Source: Roseibium algicola
GTDB taxonomy: Bacteria > Pseudomonadota > Alphaproteobacteria > Rhizobiales > Stappiaceae
Length of the DNA: 64,000 nt
NCBI RefSeq assembly: GCF_001999245.1
Contig: NZ_CP019630.1
Coordinates: 2,108,001-2,172,000, forward strand
Reading direction: 5' to 3'
Position numbers and translations under genes: made by a program. Shown one piece after another: positions 42,566 through 52,345 of this stretch. The notes beneath the pieces were generated by a model that saw nothing but the letters and a program-made list of their open reading frames with translations, was not told the DNA's origin and searched no databases. Numbering within the stretch: the stretch's first letter is position 1; every line of letters starts with the position of its first letter.

Positions 42566-43732
42566 TCAACCTCCGTAAGGTTCCAGCACAAGATCACGCA
42601 TGACGATCACCCGCACCGGGAACCCCGGCCGGATCGTCAGCGTTGGCGCGACCTGTAGCTGGCGCTGGATTATCTGCTGGCCGGCATCATCGATCGTGTC
42701 TTGCGCGCCTTCACGGATCGCCTGAACCAGACGATCGTCGTCACTTGCGGCGAGTTCCGCACCGACGCTGAACAGCGTCGACAGTCCGGCCGCCTTGGCG
42801 AGATCCCACCAGTGGTAATCGACGCCATCCTCCAGGCCGGCATATCCAAGCGTGTCCGCTCCCGGCTGGCGCTCAAGCACGATGGAGTGGCCGTTGGGGA
42901 AGATCAGCCGGTTCCAGACGAGCAGGACACGACGCTGGCCGAAACCGACATCGTTGGAATATTCGCCGATGATGCGGGTGCCCTGTGGGATGAGAAGAAG
43001 CCTCCCGGTCGGACTGTCATAAACATGCTGAGTGACCTGGGCGGTGATCTGCCCGGGCAGGTCGGAGCGGATCCCGGTGATGAGGGCAGCAGGGATGACG
43101 GATCCGGCCTGCAGCACATAAGGCGATGCCGGTGCCGTAACGCGATCGGATACCGTGGTCCGTCGGTCCACGGACGCATTCAAAAACGCAAGATTGCTGT
43201 CTTGTGCCGTAATTCCACCTGGAGCAGTGCCGCCGATCGACGGCACTGCGCCCAGACCTGTTCCGCCCGATGTGACCTGTCCCGTCTGGAAAAAGACCCG
43301 GCTGGTGCGGGCAGCCTCTTCCTCCGCAAGGCGCCGCTGTTCCTGCTCGTCAAGCGTGGGCGTCTGGATCACCGGCGGCACGACCGGCTGGCCACGCTCC
43401 TGCGCCTTGAGGATCGGCCGGCCAAGATCTCCCGGCAAGGGCGGTCCGAGAACCGGGCCGGTATAGTCGCTCGGCAGCGTGCTCAACCCGTCAGCGGTGT
43501 TGCGGTTCTCCGTCGAGAACAGCTCCTCGCCCCCGCCGCTCCGGTCCGGCGCTTGAAGTGCATAGATCAAGGCGGTACCGATACCGAGCAAGGCGACGAA
43601 CCCGACCCCTGCCAGCGCCTTGCGGGAGAGACGCGTCACGCGTGGTGGATCTGGCCTCAGTCGCATTGCCGCTTTGACCCCTGATTTTGCATACGGATCG
43701 CTGTCTTCCCTTTTTTGCTCCGGACCGCTCAT
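42566..43732 (-). CDS. trbI: TrbI (VirB10-like) conjugal transfer protein
   Basis: 388-residue envelope-spanning scaffold of the P-type T4SS. One membrane helix at about 39-59 follows a basic cytosolic tail; a Pro-rich periplasmic linker comes next, and the C-terminal beta-barrel domain has the VirB10 family blocks VLQAGSVIPAALITGIRSDLPGQITAQV, LLIPQGTRIIGEYSNDV and DGVDYHWWDLAKAA. Its start overlaps the stop of trbG. Confidence 0.94.
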   Translation of the reverse strand: MSGPEQKREDSDPYAKSGVKAAMRLRPDPPRVTRLSRKALAGVGFVALLGIGTALIYALQAPDRSGGGEELFSTENRNTADGLSTLPSDYTGPVLGPPLPGDLGRPILKAQERGQPVVPPVIQTPTLDEQEQRRLAEEEAARTSRVFFQTGQVTSGGTGLGAVPSIGGTAPGGITAQDSNLAFLNASVDRRTTVSDRVTAPASPYVLQAGSVIPAALITGIRSDLPGQITAQVTQHVYDSPTGRLLLIPQGTRIIGEYSNDVGFGQRRVLLVWNRLIFPNGHSIVLERQPGADTLGYAGLEDGVDYHWWDLAKAAGLSTLFSVGAELAASDDDRLVQAIREGAQDTIDDAGQQIIQRQLQVAPTLTIRPGFPVRVIVMRDLVLEPYGG

Positions 43733-44778
43733 GCCCCCTCACCTCCAGTACCGATCTTTGTTGACCTGGAAGGGGGACCGCTTCCTTGTCCTTCTGTCGG
43801 CCCCACGCGTCGGTCTTCCCTCCGAACGATCCTGACCGTCTGCTGGTGTTTGCCGCTGCCGAGGCGCAGTTCTGCGGCTCCAAAAATCCGGTCGACGATC
43901 AGGATGTTTCTGTAGACGCGGCTGTTGACGATTTGCGGGTTTCCGTCGGGCCCGAGAACGAAAATCGGCGGCATCTCCCCCTGGACAATTCCGCCCGGGA
44001 ACTCGACATAGACCCGTCTGCCGTCGTCGTAGACGGCGACCGGACGCCAAGGTGGGGTGTCACCGGTCAGCCCATACCGGTAGTTCCGTGCCGCGGGCGC
44101 CGGAATGCGCGGCGTAGCCGGAACGACGGGTCGCTGAGAGCTTGGTGACCGCGGATAGTTCCAGGTGACCGCGGGCATATAGGAACCCTCGGCCGCGCGC
44201 AGTTCGATCCTGTAGACTCTGCGGTCGGTAGTGACCACCAGATTGGTCTCAATGTCCGGGCGGGTCGGTTTGACGAGGATGTGGACCTGGGGCTCTTCAC
44301 CGGAGCCGCTGGTGGTGTCGCCGATGATCCAGCGGGCCGTATCGCCAGCCGCGATCGGGCCGGCGCCGGTCAGGGCTTCGCCCGGTTCCAGCGCAATGTC
44401 GGTGATTTTGCCGGGAGCAGTGTAGACCTGATAGAGCGCCCCCTCCGACCAGGGATAGACCTGGATGGCATTGTAATAGCCCTCCCGGTGCGGCTCGATG
44501 CGCGCGGCCGCATTGGCATTCTCGATCCTGCCGGCTGATGTTTTTGCCGCCTTGCCTCCTTTCGCCGGCGTCCAGACTGGCGGTGTATGCAGGGGTTTTG
44601 GCCGCTCATCGCCCACCGTTCTGGGTACCGCCGGCAGCGGCGGCACAGTCTGATCGTAGCTGATCTGCGGCGGCGTGTAGGTGGCGCAGCCCGCCAGGGT
44701 CGTTGCGCAGAGAAGCAAAGCCGCACTTGCGGAGATCCGGAAGGCCGGAAACGCGGGTTTACGGAAAACCATCCTCAT
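43729..44778 (-). CDS. trbG: TrbG (VirB9-like) conjugal transfer lipoprotein
   Basis: 349-residue outer-membrane-complex protein with a lipoprotein signal (lipobox LAGC, Cys31). VirB9 features: YPWSEGALYQVYTAPGKITDI near the start of the mature part and, towards the C-terminus, YRYGLTGDTPPWRPVAVYDDGRRVYVEF with NSRVYRNILIVDRIFGAAELRLG. ATG 44778 overlaps the trbF stop (ATGA). Confidence 0.94.
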   Translation of the reverse strand: MRMVFRKPAFPAFRISASAALLLCATTLAGCATYTPPQISYDQTVPPLPAVPRTVGDERPKPLHTPPVWTPAKGGKAAKTSAGRIENANAAARIEPHREGYYNAIQVYPWSEGALYQVYTAPGKITDIALEPGEALTGAGPIAAGDTARWIIGDTTSGSGEEPQVHILVKPTRPDIETNLVVTTDRRVYRIELRAAEGSYMPAVTWNYPRSPSSQRPVVPATPRIPAPAARNYRYGLTGDTPPWRPVAVYDDGRRVYVEFPGGIVQGEMPPIFVLGPDGNPQIVNSRVYRNILIVDRIFGAAELRLGSGKHQQTVRIVRREDRRVGPTEGQGSGPPSRSTKIGTGGEGA

Positions 44779-45464
44779 TGCCCCATCTCCCGAGACCAAC
44801 TGATGGCGTTGACATAAATGCCGAGCGGATTGGCCCGCAGCCTCTCGGCATCGCGGGGCGGCTGGATGACGATGGTCAGGATCGCCGTCCAGCGTTCTGT
44901 CGCGGATAACTGTCCGTTCTCGTAGTGCCGCTCTGTCCAGGCGACGCGGAAGCTTCCCGGCGAGGCCCGGATGACACTGGAGACTTCGACCGCGACCTGC
45001 TGCTTGCCGACCCGGGCAAAAGGATCGTTTGAGCGTGCATAATCGTTGAGCACGAGTGCTCCTCGGTCGGTGGTGAACTCGTAGGCCCGGAGCCAGTTCT
45101 GCCGGACGATGATGGCATCGGCCGGAATGCTGCGGACCTTCTCGATGAACCGCGCCAGATGGAACGCGATCTGCGGATCCGACGGTTCATAATCGGCGGT
45201 GGCGGCCGCAACAACTTGCGCCTCGCCCAGCTTGTCCACCTGCACCACCCAGGGAACGACGGAGCCGTTGACGGACTGCCAGATGAGCGCCGCGGCAAAG
45301 CCACCGGAGAGAATGAGAGAGCCGAACGCCATCAGCCGCCAGTTCGTTGCCTGGACGCGGGCCGAGCCGATGCGTTCGTCCCAGACCTGGGCCGCCTTCT
45401 GGTAGGGCGTTTCGGGCTCCGGGGATTTGCCGTAGTGAACGGTAGATCGTTTGAAGAGGCTCAT
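44775..45464 (-). CDS. trbF: TrbF (VirB8-like) conjugal transfer protein
   Basis: 229-residue inner-membrane protein with one N-terminal helix (about 43-63) and a periplasmic NTF2-like domain. Family text: PYQKAAQVWDERIGSARVQATNWRLMAF, WVVQVDKLGEAQ, and AWTERHYENGQL. Overlaps trbL and trbG by ATGA. Assembly factor linking the inner-membrane and core complexes. Confidence 0.94.
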   Translation of the reverse strand: MSLFKRSTVHYGKSPEPETPYQKAAQVWDERIGSARVQATNWRLMAFGSLILSGGFAAALIWQSVNGSVVPWVVQVDKLGEAQVVAAATADYEPSDPQIAFHLARFIEKVRSIPADAIIVRQNWLRAYEFTTDRGALVLNDYARSNDPFARVGKQQVAVEVSSVIRASPGSFRVAWTERHYENGQLSATERWTAILTIVIQPPRDAERLRANPLGIYVNAISWSREMGQ

Positions 45465-46819
45465 GAGCGGTCGCTTGTCTGGAGATTGATGGAGGCGCCG
45501 CCACCGTGGCTGTCGCCCGAACGAACGGCATGGGCAGCAGCGGACACACCGTGGGAAAGCTGCTGGGAACGCTTCATGCGCCTTGCCCAGGCAGGCGGGC
45601 CATCGGCAGGCAATGCGGGCGCAGGAACTGCAGACGGACCGTCCGAACCGCCTCCGTCGCCAATTGTGCCGCCCGTTGCTTCAAAGGCTGTTCGAGATCC
45701 GGATTGTTGGCTCGCCTGAAAACTCTCCGATGCCTTTGACTGCAACCGTTTGAGCGGTGACGCCGCGGCCCGAGCCCCGGCACTTGCCAAAGCACTGATG
45801 CCGGAAGCGACACCACTTGTGCCCGACTGACCGGCCGATCCGAGGCTGTAGGCAGTCGAGGCACCACCTGCGATGGCCGCCCCGCCGCGTGCGGTAGCTG
45901 CGGTCCCCGACAAGGCGAGAGCGCCTCCGCGGGCCGCCAGTCCGGCGGCTCCAATTCCGGCAACAGCCGCACCACCGACCGCAAGGCCGGTACCGACGGC
46001 CGACCCGGCGCCCAGTTGCGGTCCACCGGAGACGAGACCGTTCGCAATGCCCGGACCGAAAATCCCGAGACCGAGCAGCGACAGGGCTGCAAGCACCACG
46101 GCCATCGCCTCGTCGATTGTCGGCGTGACACCACCGAAGCCGGCAGTGAACTGCGCGAACAGCGTCGAACCGATGCCGATGATGACGGCCAGCACCAGCA
46201 CCTTGATGCCGGAGGAGATGACATTGCCGAGGACACGCTCGGCCAGAAAGGCGGTCTTGCCGAAGAGGCCGAAGGGAATGAGCACAAAGCCTGCCAGGGT
46301 CGTCAGCTTGAACTCGATCAGGGTGACGAAGAGCTGAATGGAGAGAATGAAGAAGGCGAGGATGACGAGCGCCCATGCAAAGAGTAGGCAGGCGATCTGA
46401 ATGAAGTTCTCGAAGAAGGCGACCCAGCCCATCAGGTCGGAGATCGATTCAAGCAATGGCCTTCCGGCATCAAGGCCGACCTGTGCCACCTTGCCCGGGC
46501 GCACCAGATTGGCAGCGGAAAACCCGGTGCCCGACGCCATCAGACCGAGACCGGCAAAGCTCTCGAAGACGATCCGGGCCAAGTTATTCCAGTTGCCGAT
46601 GAGATAGGCGAAGACGCCGACAAACAGCGTCTTCTTCACGAGACGGGCGATGATGTTGTCATCGGCACCCCAGGACCAGAAGAGTGCGGCCAGCGTCACA
46701 TCGATGACAATGAGCGTTGTCGCGATGAAGGCCACCTCACCGCCAAGCAGACCGAAGCCGCTGTCGATGTAGCTGGTGAAGACCCCGAGAAAACTGTCGA
46801 TGACTCCCGTCCCGCCCAT
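45461..46819 (-). CDS. trbL: TrbL (VirB6-like) conjugal transfer membrane protein
   Basis: 452-residue polytopic inner-membrane protein. The N-terminal half has about six hydrophobic segments (FIATTLIVIDVTLAALFWSWG, TLAGFVLIPFGLFGKTAFLAE), and the C-terminal half is an Ala/Gly/Ser-rich, low-complexity region (QSGTSGVASGISALASAGA, SPLKRLQSKASESFQAS). This is typical of TrbL. ATGA overlap with trbF. Confidence 0.93.
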   Translation of the reverse strand: MGGTGVIDSFLGVFTSYIDSGFGLLGGEVAFIATTLIVIDVTLAALFWSWGADDNIIARLVKKTLFVGVFAYLIGNWNNLARIVFESFAGLGLMASGTGFSAANLVRPGKVAQVGLDAGRPLLESISDLMGWVAFFENFIQIACLLFAWALVILAFFILSIQLFVTLIEFKLTTLAGFVLIPFGLFGKTAFLAERVLGNVISSGIKVLVLAVIIGIGSTLFAQFTAGFGGVTPTIDEAMAVVLAALSLLGLGIFGPGIANGLVSGGPQLGAGSAVGTGLAVGGAAVAGIGAAGLAARGGALALSGTAATARGGAAIAGGASTAYSLGSAGQSGTSGVASGISALASAGARAAASPLKRLQSKASESFQASQQSGSRTAFEATGGTIGDGGGSDGPSAVPAPALPADGPPAWARRMKRSQQLSHGVSAAAHAVRSGDSHGGGASINLQTSDRS

Positions 46820-46822
46820 GGA

Positions 46823-47095
46823 TCACCGCTCCTCGCCAGTACGAGGCTCGCGGCCGAGAAAGCGGTCCCGGGTATGCTGCCAGGTTGTGAGACAGTCTTC
46901 GTCCTCGAGTGCAGACCTGCCCATCTGCTGACAGCGGCGCAGATCGGCACGCACAGGATCGTCGGAAGGCTGTGCGGCCGGCGCAGTCCGTACTGGCACC
47001 GGCTCGTCCTTGCGGGACATCTCGATCAGGCTTGCGGTAATGGCGATTGCCACGAATACGATTGCGGCCAGCCGCGCCAGCATCCTGCCGTCCAT
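46823..47095 (-). CDS. TrbK-type (TrbK-alt) putative entry exclusion protein
   Basis: 90-residue protein with one N-terminal membrane helix (LARLAAIVFVAIAITASLIEM) and two Cys in RRCQQMG and EDCLTTW. It sits exactly where trbK lies between trbJ and trbL in such clusters, and resembles the alternative TrbK family. Entry exclusion reduces redundant conjugation between cells carrying the same plasmid. Confidence 0.75.
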   Translation of the reverse strand: MDGRMLARLAAIVFVAIAITASLIEMSRKDEPVPVRTAPAAQPSDDPVRADLRRCQQMGRSALEDEDCLTTWQHTRDRFLGREPRTGEER

Positions 47096-47115
47096 GAGGA
47101 CTTTCTCCTAAAAAA

Positions 47116-47871
47116 TCAATTGTTGAACATGCGCGCGTTGCCGGGTCGGTAACCGGAGCCCGGTGTCAAGAAGCGCTGGCGCTGGATTCGGCCCTGTTCG
47201 ACCGCGGCTGTTCGTTCCGCTTCGCTCAAGGCAATCGCCCGGCCGTTGGCGGCGACCACAGCCGTGAGATCGGAAAGCTGCTGGGCCTGGAGGGCCAGAA
47301 GCTGGTTGCCGGCCTGGGCGGTCTGAAGCGCGCCTGAGGCCCCTTGGCTCTGTCCGATCAACGCGGACATCTGAGCCCGGTTGGTCTCGATATTGCCGAC
47401 GACGCCCGCCTGCACGCGCAAGGCGTCCTGGAGGCCTCCGACCGTGTTCTGCCAGCGACTGCGCGCTCCGGCAATCAACTGCTGCTCTGTCGTACTCAGA
47501 TCGATGTTGCCATACTGCTGCTGGAACAGTTGGTCGATCTGCTGGACGTCGAAGGCGATGTTCTGAGCTTCCTGGAGTAGCTGCTGAGTCCTCTGCACCG
47601 ACTGCTGAAGCTGCTGCAGAGCCGAATAGGGAAGACTGGTGAGATTGCGGGCCTGGTTGATCAGCATCTGCGCTTCGTTCTGAAGCTGGACGATCTGGTT
47701 GTTGATCTGCTCCAGCGTCCGGGCCGCCGTCAGCACATTCTGGGCGTAGTTCGACGGATCGAACACGACCCGCCAGGCATGCGCCGGCGGGGCAAAGGCG
47801 ACGGAGCCCAATGTGGGAATGGTGAGGAGTGCGGCGGCTGCAACAAGCGCGCGGGATCGGCGGAAACTCAT
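47116..47871 (-). CDS. trbJ: TrbJ (VirB5-like) conjugal transfer protein
   Basis: 251-residue secreted, coiled-coil protein with a signal peptide (cleavage near AHA-WRV). Typical text: VFDPSNYAQNVLTAARTLEQINNQI, QLQNEAQMLINQARNL and FQQQYGNIDL. Gln-rich helices dominate. VirB5 equivalents lie at the pilus tip. Overlaps trbE by ATGA. Confidence 0.93.
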   Translation of the reverse strand: MSFRRSRALVAAAALLTIPTLGSVAFAPPAHAWRVVFDPSNYAQNVLTAARTLEQINNQIVQLQNEAQMLINQARNLTSLPYSALQQLQQSVQRTQQLLQEAQNIAFDVQQIDQLFQQQYGNIDLSTTEQQLIAGARSRWQNTVGGLQDALRVQAGVVGNIETNRAQMSALIGQSQGASGALQTAQAGNQLLALQAQQLSDLTAVVAANGRAIALSEAERTAAVEQGRIQRQRFLTPGSGYRPGNARMFNN

Positions 47872-50300
47872 GACGAGGTCTCCAGGTTGGTGAGGTTGGG
47901 GACGAGATCGGCCGCCCAGGCAAGACCGCGGTGGCGCAGCCAGGCATCGAGGAAACCTTCGCGGCTGTGTTCCGCGAGGATGCCGGCAATGGCCGTCTGG
48001 TCGGTCTTCGAGGAGGTCGCACAGAGGGCCAGCGCGACTTCTGAAAGGCCCAGTTCAAAGAGCCGGTTGCCGCGCCGGGACTGGCAGTAGTAGTCGCGTT
48101 TGGGTGTCGCCCGCGCGAGGATCTCGATCTGGCGGTCGTTGAGACCGAAGCGGTGATAAATAGCGGCAATCTGCGGTTCGATTGCGCGCTCGTTCGGCAG
48201 CAGGAGCCGTGTCGGGCAGCTCTCGATGATCGCCGGTGCAATGGCCGAGCCATCGATGTCGGACAGAGACTGCGTGGCGAAGATGACGGAGGCGTTCTTC
48301 TTCCGAAGCGTCTTCAGCCATTCCCGGAGCTGGCCCGCAAACCCCTCGTCGTCGAGCGCCAGCCAGCCTTCATCGATGATGATCAGGGTCGGCGATCCGT
48401 CGAGCCGGTCCTCTATCCGGTGAAACAGATAGGCGAGCACGGCGGGCGCCGCACCGGTGCCGATCAATCCCTCGGTCTCGAAGGCCTGAACGCTGCTTGA
48501 GCCCAGGTGCTCGCTTTCCGCGTCGAGCAGGCGGCCATGGGCACCACCGATGCAGTAGGGACGCAGGGCCTGTTTGAGATCGTTGGACTGAAGCAGCACC
48601 GACAGTCCGGTAAGCGTCCGCTCTGCTATCGGCGCGGAGGCAAGCGAGGTCAGCGCCGTCCAGATATGGTCCTTCACCTCAGGGTTGACGGTAACGCCTT
48701 CACGCATGAGGATGGCAGCGATCCAGTCGGCGGACCAGGAGCGCTCGGCGGCGGCATCGATCCGGGCAAGAGGCTGCAGCGACACGTCTCCGCCTTCGGT
48801 GAGGCCGCCGCCGAGATCATGCCAGTCTCCGCCCATGGCAAGGCACGCCGCGCGGATCGATCCCCCGAAGTCGAAGGCGAACACCCGGGAGTTCCGATAG
48901 CGCCGGAATTGCAGCGCCATGAGCGCCAGAAGGACAGACTTGCCCGCCCCTGTCGGGCCGACGACGAGCGTGTGGCCGACATCGCCGACATGAAGGGAAA
49001 ACCGGAACGGGGTCGAGCCTTCCGTCTTGCCATAGAGCAAGGGAGGAGACGAAAGATGCTCGTCCCGCTCCGGCCCCGCCCACACCGCACTTGAGGGGAT
49101 CATGTGGGCGAGATTGAGGGTGGAGACCGGAGGCTGGCGGACATTGGCATAGACGTGCCCCGGCAGACTGCCGAGCCAGGCATCGACCGCATTGAGGGAC
49201 TCCGGCAGACAAGTGAAATCACGGCCCTGAATGACCTTTTCGACGAGCCTCAGCTTCTCGTCGGCGATCTTGCTTTCAACATCCCAGGCAGTCACGGTCG
49301 CTGTGACATAGGCGATGCCGGCATGATCCGCGCCGAGCTCCTGAAGTGCCAGATCGGCATCGGCCGCCTTGTTGGCGGCATCGGTATCGACCAGCACCGA
49401 CTGCTCGTTGGTCATCACCTCCTTCAGGATCGCGGCAATGGATTTGCGCTTGGCGAACCACTGACGGCGGACCCGGGTGAGAAGCCGTGTCGCATCCGTC
49501 TTGTCCATCAGGATCGCCCTAGTCGACCAGCGATAGGGAAAGGCCAGCCGGTTGAGGTCGTCGAGCAGGCCTGGCGTCGTCACCGTCGGAAACCCGGTAA
49601 TGGTCAGGACCCGCAGGTGCTTGTCTCCGAGTCGCGGCTCCAGGCCTCCGGCGAGCGGCTGGTCCGCAAGCAGCGCATCCAGATAGACCGGCGTCTCTGG
49701 CACGCGAACATGGTGCCGGTTGGTCGAGACCGTCGAATGCAGATAGGTCAGCGTCCCGGCGTCATCGAGCCAGACACATTCAGGCATGAAGGCGTCGATC
49801 AAATGGAGGATCCGGTCGGTGCGATCGATGAAACCGGTCAACACCTCATGCGGGTTCAGCCCATTGGTCTCCCGGCCTTCGAACAGCCAGCGTTCCGCAC
49901 GAGCGGCTTCTTCGGCCGGCGGCAGATAGGTGAATGTGAGAAAATAACTCGACTCGAAATGCGCGCCGGCTTCCTCAAAACTGGCCTTGCGTTCCGCGTC
50001 GACGAGTGCGGAGGCCGCATCCGGAAAGGTACTGTCAGGATAGTGATTGGCAGCATGACGCTGTGCCTCGACGAAGATGGCCCAGCCGGACCCGAGACGG
50101 CGGAAGGCATTGTTGAGACGGCCGGTGACGGCAACGAGTTCAGCCGGAACGGCGCTGTCGAGGTCCGGTCCACGGAAACGGGCCGTTCGCTGGAAGCTGC
50201 CGTCCTTGTTCAGCACCACGCCCTTCTCCACCAGCGCGGCCCAGGGCAGATAATCGGCAAGACGATTGTTGCGCGTGCGGTATTCGGCAAGGTTCATCAT
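47868..50300 (-). CDS. trbE: TrbE (VirB4-like) conjugal transfer ATPase
   Basis: 810-residue AAA+-type T4SS ATPase. Walker A GPTGAGKS at 448-455, Walker B LIIIDEGWLAL at 639-649, and an N-terminal CagE/TrbE domain (LADYLPWAALVEKGVVLNKDG). It powers pilus assembly at the inner membrane. The start is ATG 50300 with GGGGA upstream. Very long open frames on the opposite strand across this gene are shadow frames. Confidence 0.95.
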   Translation of the reverse strand: MMNLAEYRTRNNRLADYLPWAALVEKGVVLNKDGSFQRTARFRGPDLDSAVPAELVAVTGRLNNAFRRLGSGWAIFVEAQRHAANHYPDSTFPDAASALVDAERKASFEEAGAHFESSYFLTFTYLPPAEEAARAERWLFEGRETNGLNPHEVLTGFIDRTDRILHLIDAFMPECVWLDDAGTLTYLHSTVSTNRHHVRVPETPVYLDALLADQPLAGGLEPRLGDKHLRVLTITGFPTVTTPGLLDDLNRLAFPYRWSTRAILMDKTDATRLLTRVRRQWFAKRKSIAAILKEVMTNEQSVLVDTDAANKAADADLALQELGADHAGIAYVTATVTAWDVESKIADEKLRLVEKVIQGRDFTCLPESLNAVDAWLGSLPGHVYANVRQPPVSTLNLAHMIPSSAVWAGPERDEHLSSPPLLYGKTEGSTPFRFSLHVGDVGHTLVVGPTGAGKSVLLALMALQFRRYRNSRVFAFDFGGSIRAACLAMGGDWHDLGGGLTEGGDVSLQPLARIDAAAERSWSADWIAAILMREGVTVNPEVKDHIWTALTSLASAPIAERTLTGLSVLLQSNDLKQALRPYCIGGAHGRLLDAESEHLGSSSVQAFETEGLIGTGAAPAVLAYLFHRIEDRLDGSPTLIIIDEGWLALDDEGFAGQLREWLKTLRKKNASVIFATQSLSDIDGSAIAPAIIESCPTRLLLPNERAIEPQIAAIYHRFGLNDRQIEILARATPKRDYYCQSRRGNRLFELGLSEVALALCATSSKTDQTAIAGILAEHSREGFLDAWLRHRGLAWAADLVPNLTNLETSS

Positions 50301-50315
50301 CAACCGGTTCCCCGC

Positions 50316-50597
50316 TCAAACAGTCAAATGCGCGGGAAAGCGCAAATGCCTGCGGCCAACTTCAACAAAGAGCGGATCGTGTTTTGCGGCCCAGACAGCG
50401 GCGAGATGCCCGATCAGCCAGATGGCAAGTCCAACCAGCCAGAGACGCAGGCCGAGCCCGACAGCGCCGGCGAGCGTTCCGTTCAGGATCGCAATGGCGC
50501 GGGGCGCGCCGCCGAGCAGGATCGGTTCACTCAACGACCGGTGCACCACGACGGTGAAACCTGGCACCACATCACGATGTTCGAAGTTCTCCGCCAT
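50316..50597 (-). CDS. trbD: TrbD (VirB3-like) conjugal transfer protein
   Basis: 93-residue inner-membrane protein with two hydrophobic segments (ILNGTLAGAVGLGLRLWLVGL). Text near the start, FTVVVHRSLSEPILLGGAPR, is characteristic. ATG 50597 overlaps the trbC stop (ATGA). A longer open frame is misleading because it starts within trbC and trbB. Confidence 0.9.
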   Translation of the reverse strand: MAENFEHRDVVPGFTVVVHRSLSEPILLGGAPRAIAILNGTLAGAVGLGLRLWLVGLAIWLIGHLAAVWAAKHDPLFVEVGRRHLRFPAHLTV

Positions 50598-50929
50598 CAG
50601 ACCAGCGCCCCGCCGCCGAAGGAGAAGAACGACAGGAAGAAGGAACTGGCGGCAAAGGCGATGGACAGGCCGAAGACGATCTGGATCAGACGGCGAAACC
50701 CACCGGATGTATCGCCGAAGGCCAGCGACAGGCCGGTCACGATGATGATGATCACCGCGACGATCTTGGCGACCGGTCCTTCGATGGATTCCAAAATAGA
50801 CTGAAGCGGCGCTTCCCAGGGCATGGAGGATCCCGCAGCGAGCGCAGCTGAAATGGACAACAGGCTGACATGAGCGACACCTACGGCAGTGGCGACAGGA
50901 CGGCGCACATGAAGGATGGTTCGGATCAT
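50597..50929 (-). CDS. trbC: TrbC (VirB2-like) pilin
   Basis: 110-residue pilin precursor with a long signal sequence (SLLSISAALAAGSS) and two hydrophobic helices (KIVAVIIIIVTGLSLAFGD and IQIVFGLSIAFAASSFFL). This is the usual TrbC form. It overlaps both trbB and trbD by ATGA. Confidence 0.92.
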   Translation of the reverse strand: MIRTILHVRRPVATAVGVAHVSLLSISAALAAGSSMPWEAPLQSILESIEGPVAKIVAVIIIIVTGLSLAFGDTSGGFRRLIQIVFGLSIAFAASSFFLSFFSFGGGALV

Positions 50930-51918
50930 GAAGGCTCTCCTGATTGGGAGGGAGTTGCGGGAACGGTAGAAGAAACGCGATAGTCACCCTCGGGACCAAG
51001 GCCTTCGACGCGAGCCAGTTCCACGAGACGCCGCTGAGAACCGCTGCCGGCGAGCACGGCGATGATGTCGATCGTTTCCGCGATCAGGACACGGGGAACG
51101 GTGACGACGGCTTCCTGGATGAGTTGCTCGAGCCGGCGCAGCGCCCCTATCGCGGAGCCGGCGTGGATCGTGCCGATGCCGCCGGGATGGCCCGTTCCCC
51201 ACGCCTTCAGGAGGTCAAGGGCTTCCGGTCCATGCACCTCGCCGATCGGGATGCGATCCGGGCGCAGACGCAAGGAAGAGCGGACGAGATCGGACAGTGA
51301 GGCGACGCCGTCCTTGGTGCGCATGGCAACGAGGTTGGGGGCTGCACACTGAAGTTCGCGGGTGTCCTCGATGAGGATCACACGTTCGGAGGTCCTGGCG
51401 ACTTCGGACAGCAGCGCGTTGGTCAGCGTGGTCTTGCCGGTGCTGGTCCCGCCGGCGACGAGAATGTTGGCACGTGTCACGACGCCTGAGCGGAGTGCTT
51501 CGGCTTGTGCCGGCATCATGATCCTGGCGGCAACGTAGTCCTCAAGGGTAAAAACAGCGACGGCGGGCTTGCGGATGGCAAAGCTCGGAGCGGCAACGAC
51601 AGGGGGAAGAAGGCCCTCGAACCGTTCACCCGTCTCTGGGAGTTCAGCCGAAACTCGCGGCGCACCGCTATGGACTTCCATGCCGACATGGTGTGCGACC
51701 AGGCGCACGATGCGATCACCGTCGGCCGGAGACAACCGCTCTCCGGTTCCGGTGAGGCCTTCGGAGAGGCGGTCGATCCAGATGCGCCCGTCCGGGTTCA
51801 GCATCACTTCGATCACGGCAGGATCTTCCAGAAGACGGGTGATCGTGGGACCGAGTGCTGTTCGGAGCATCCGCGCGCTGCGTACCTGGCCTTCCGGAGC
51901 TTGATGTAACGTCGCCAT
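50926..51918 (-). CDS. trbB: TrbB (VirB11-like) conjugal transfer ATPase
   Basis: 330-residue secretion ATPase. Walker A GGTSTGKT at 156-163, the Asp-box [13 protein letters not shown], and Walker B/His-box region [31 protein letters not shown]. Start ATG 51918 follows GGGGA. First gene of the trb run; normally a CopG-type gene lies next to it, but here about 3.9 kb with other genes separate them. Confidence 0.95.
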   Translation of the reverse strand: MATLHQAPEGQVRSARMLRTALGPTITRLLEDPAVIEVMLNPDGRIWIDRLSEGLTGTGERLSPADGDRIVRLVAHHVGMEVHSGAPRVSAELPETGERFEGLLPPVVAAPSFAIRKPAVAVFTLEDYVAARIMMPAQAEALRSGVVTRANILVAGGTSTGKTTLTNALLSEVARTSERVILIEDTRELQCAAPNLVAMRTKDGVASLSDLVRSSLRLRPDRIPIGEVHGPEALDLLKAWGTGHPGGIGTIHAGSAIGALRRLEQLIQEAVVTVPRVLIAETIDIIAVLAGSGSQRRLVELARVEGLGPEGDYRVSSTVPATPSQSGEPS

Positions 51919-52345
51919 GGAATCCCCGTTAATGCCGGGGACGACAGGAACGGTCCCGGGCGGGGATGATTAAAAGGACGTGATTTTGGAGGAGTTCAAT
52001 AGCTATTTGGCGGCGTCGTGCTATGGCGTACAAAGACAGGAACTGGGCGGTTGTATCAACGCTGAAAACGCCAATTTAGAGTTCAACGGTACGACCAATT
52101 CGGGGTCGTCTCCGGACGGTCCGGTTTTGGCCGAGCGACTGAGAAAGCCGACCTGCAGCGAACGACCCAATTCCCACCTTACAGTGACTTGATCTGCACG
52201 TCTGCAAATGGACATACTACAAATTTGAAACTTGTCGCAACTTACCAGCGCCCCCTCCGCAAAGCGTTGGGATCTGCATTCCGCCCCAATTAAGTCGATA
52301 TATTTGTCGGTTCGAGTACCCAAGAAACACCCGAGAGCACTCCTG
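51919..52345. other. Intergenic region upstream of trbB
   Basis: About 430 bases with no gene supported. The 102-codon minus-strand frame (52021-52323) has no ribosome site or clear family. The trbB promoter and a 3' region for the trypsin/FGE gene should be here. The sequence between 52060 and 52260 differs in composition from the trb genes and may mark one end of the inserted cassette. Confidence 0.35.

Noticed and set aside
49104..50804. 566-codon plus-strand open frame opposite trbE-trbC
   Set aside because: Antisense to well-conserved T4SS genes with all motifs; no ribosome site or recognisable domain.
52021..52323. Small minus-strand gene between trbB and the protease gene
   Set aside because: No ribosome site, no family resemblance, and odd composition; kept as intergenic.
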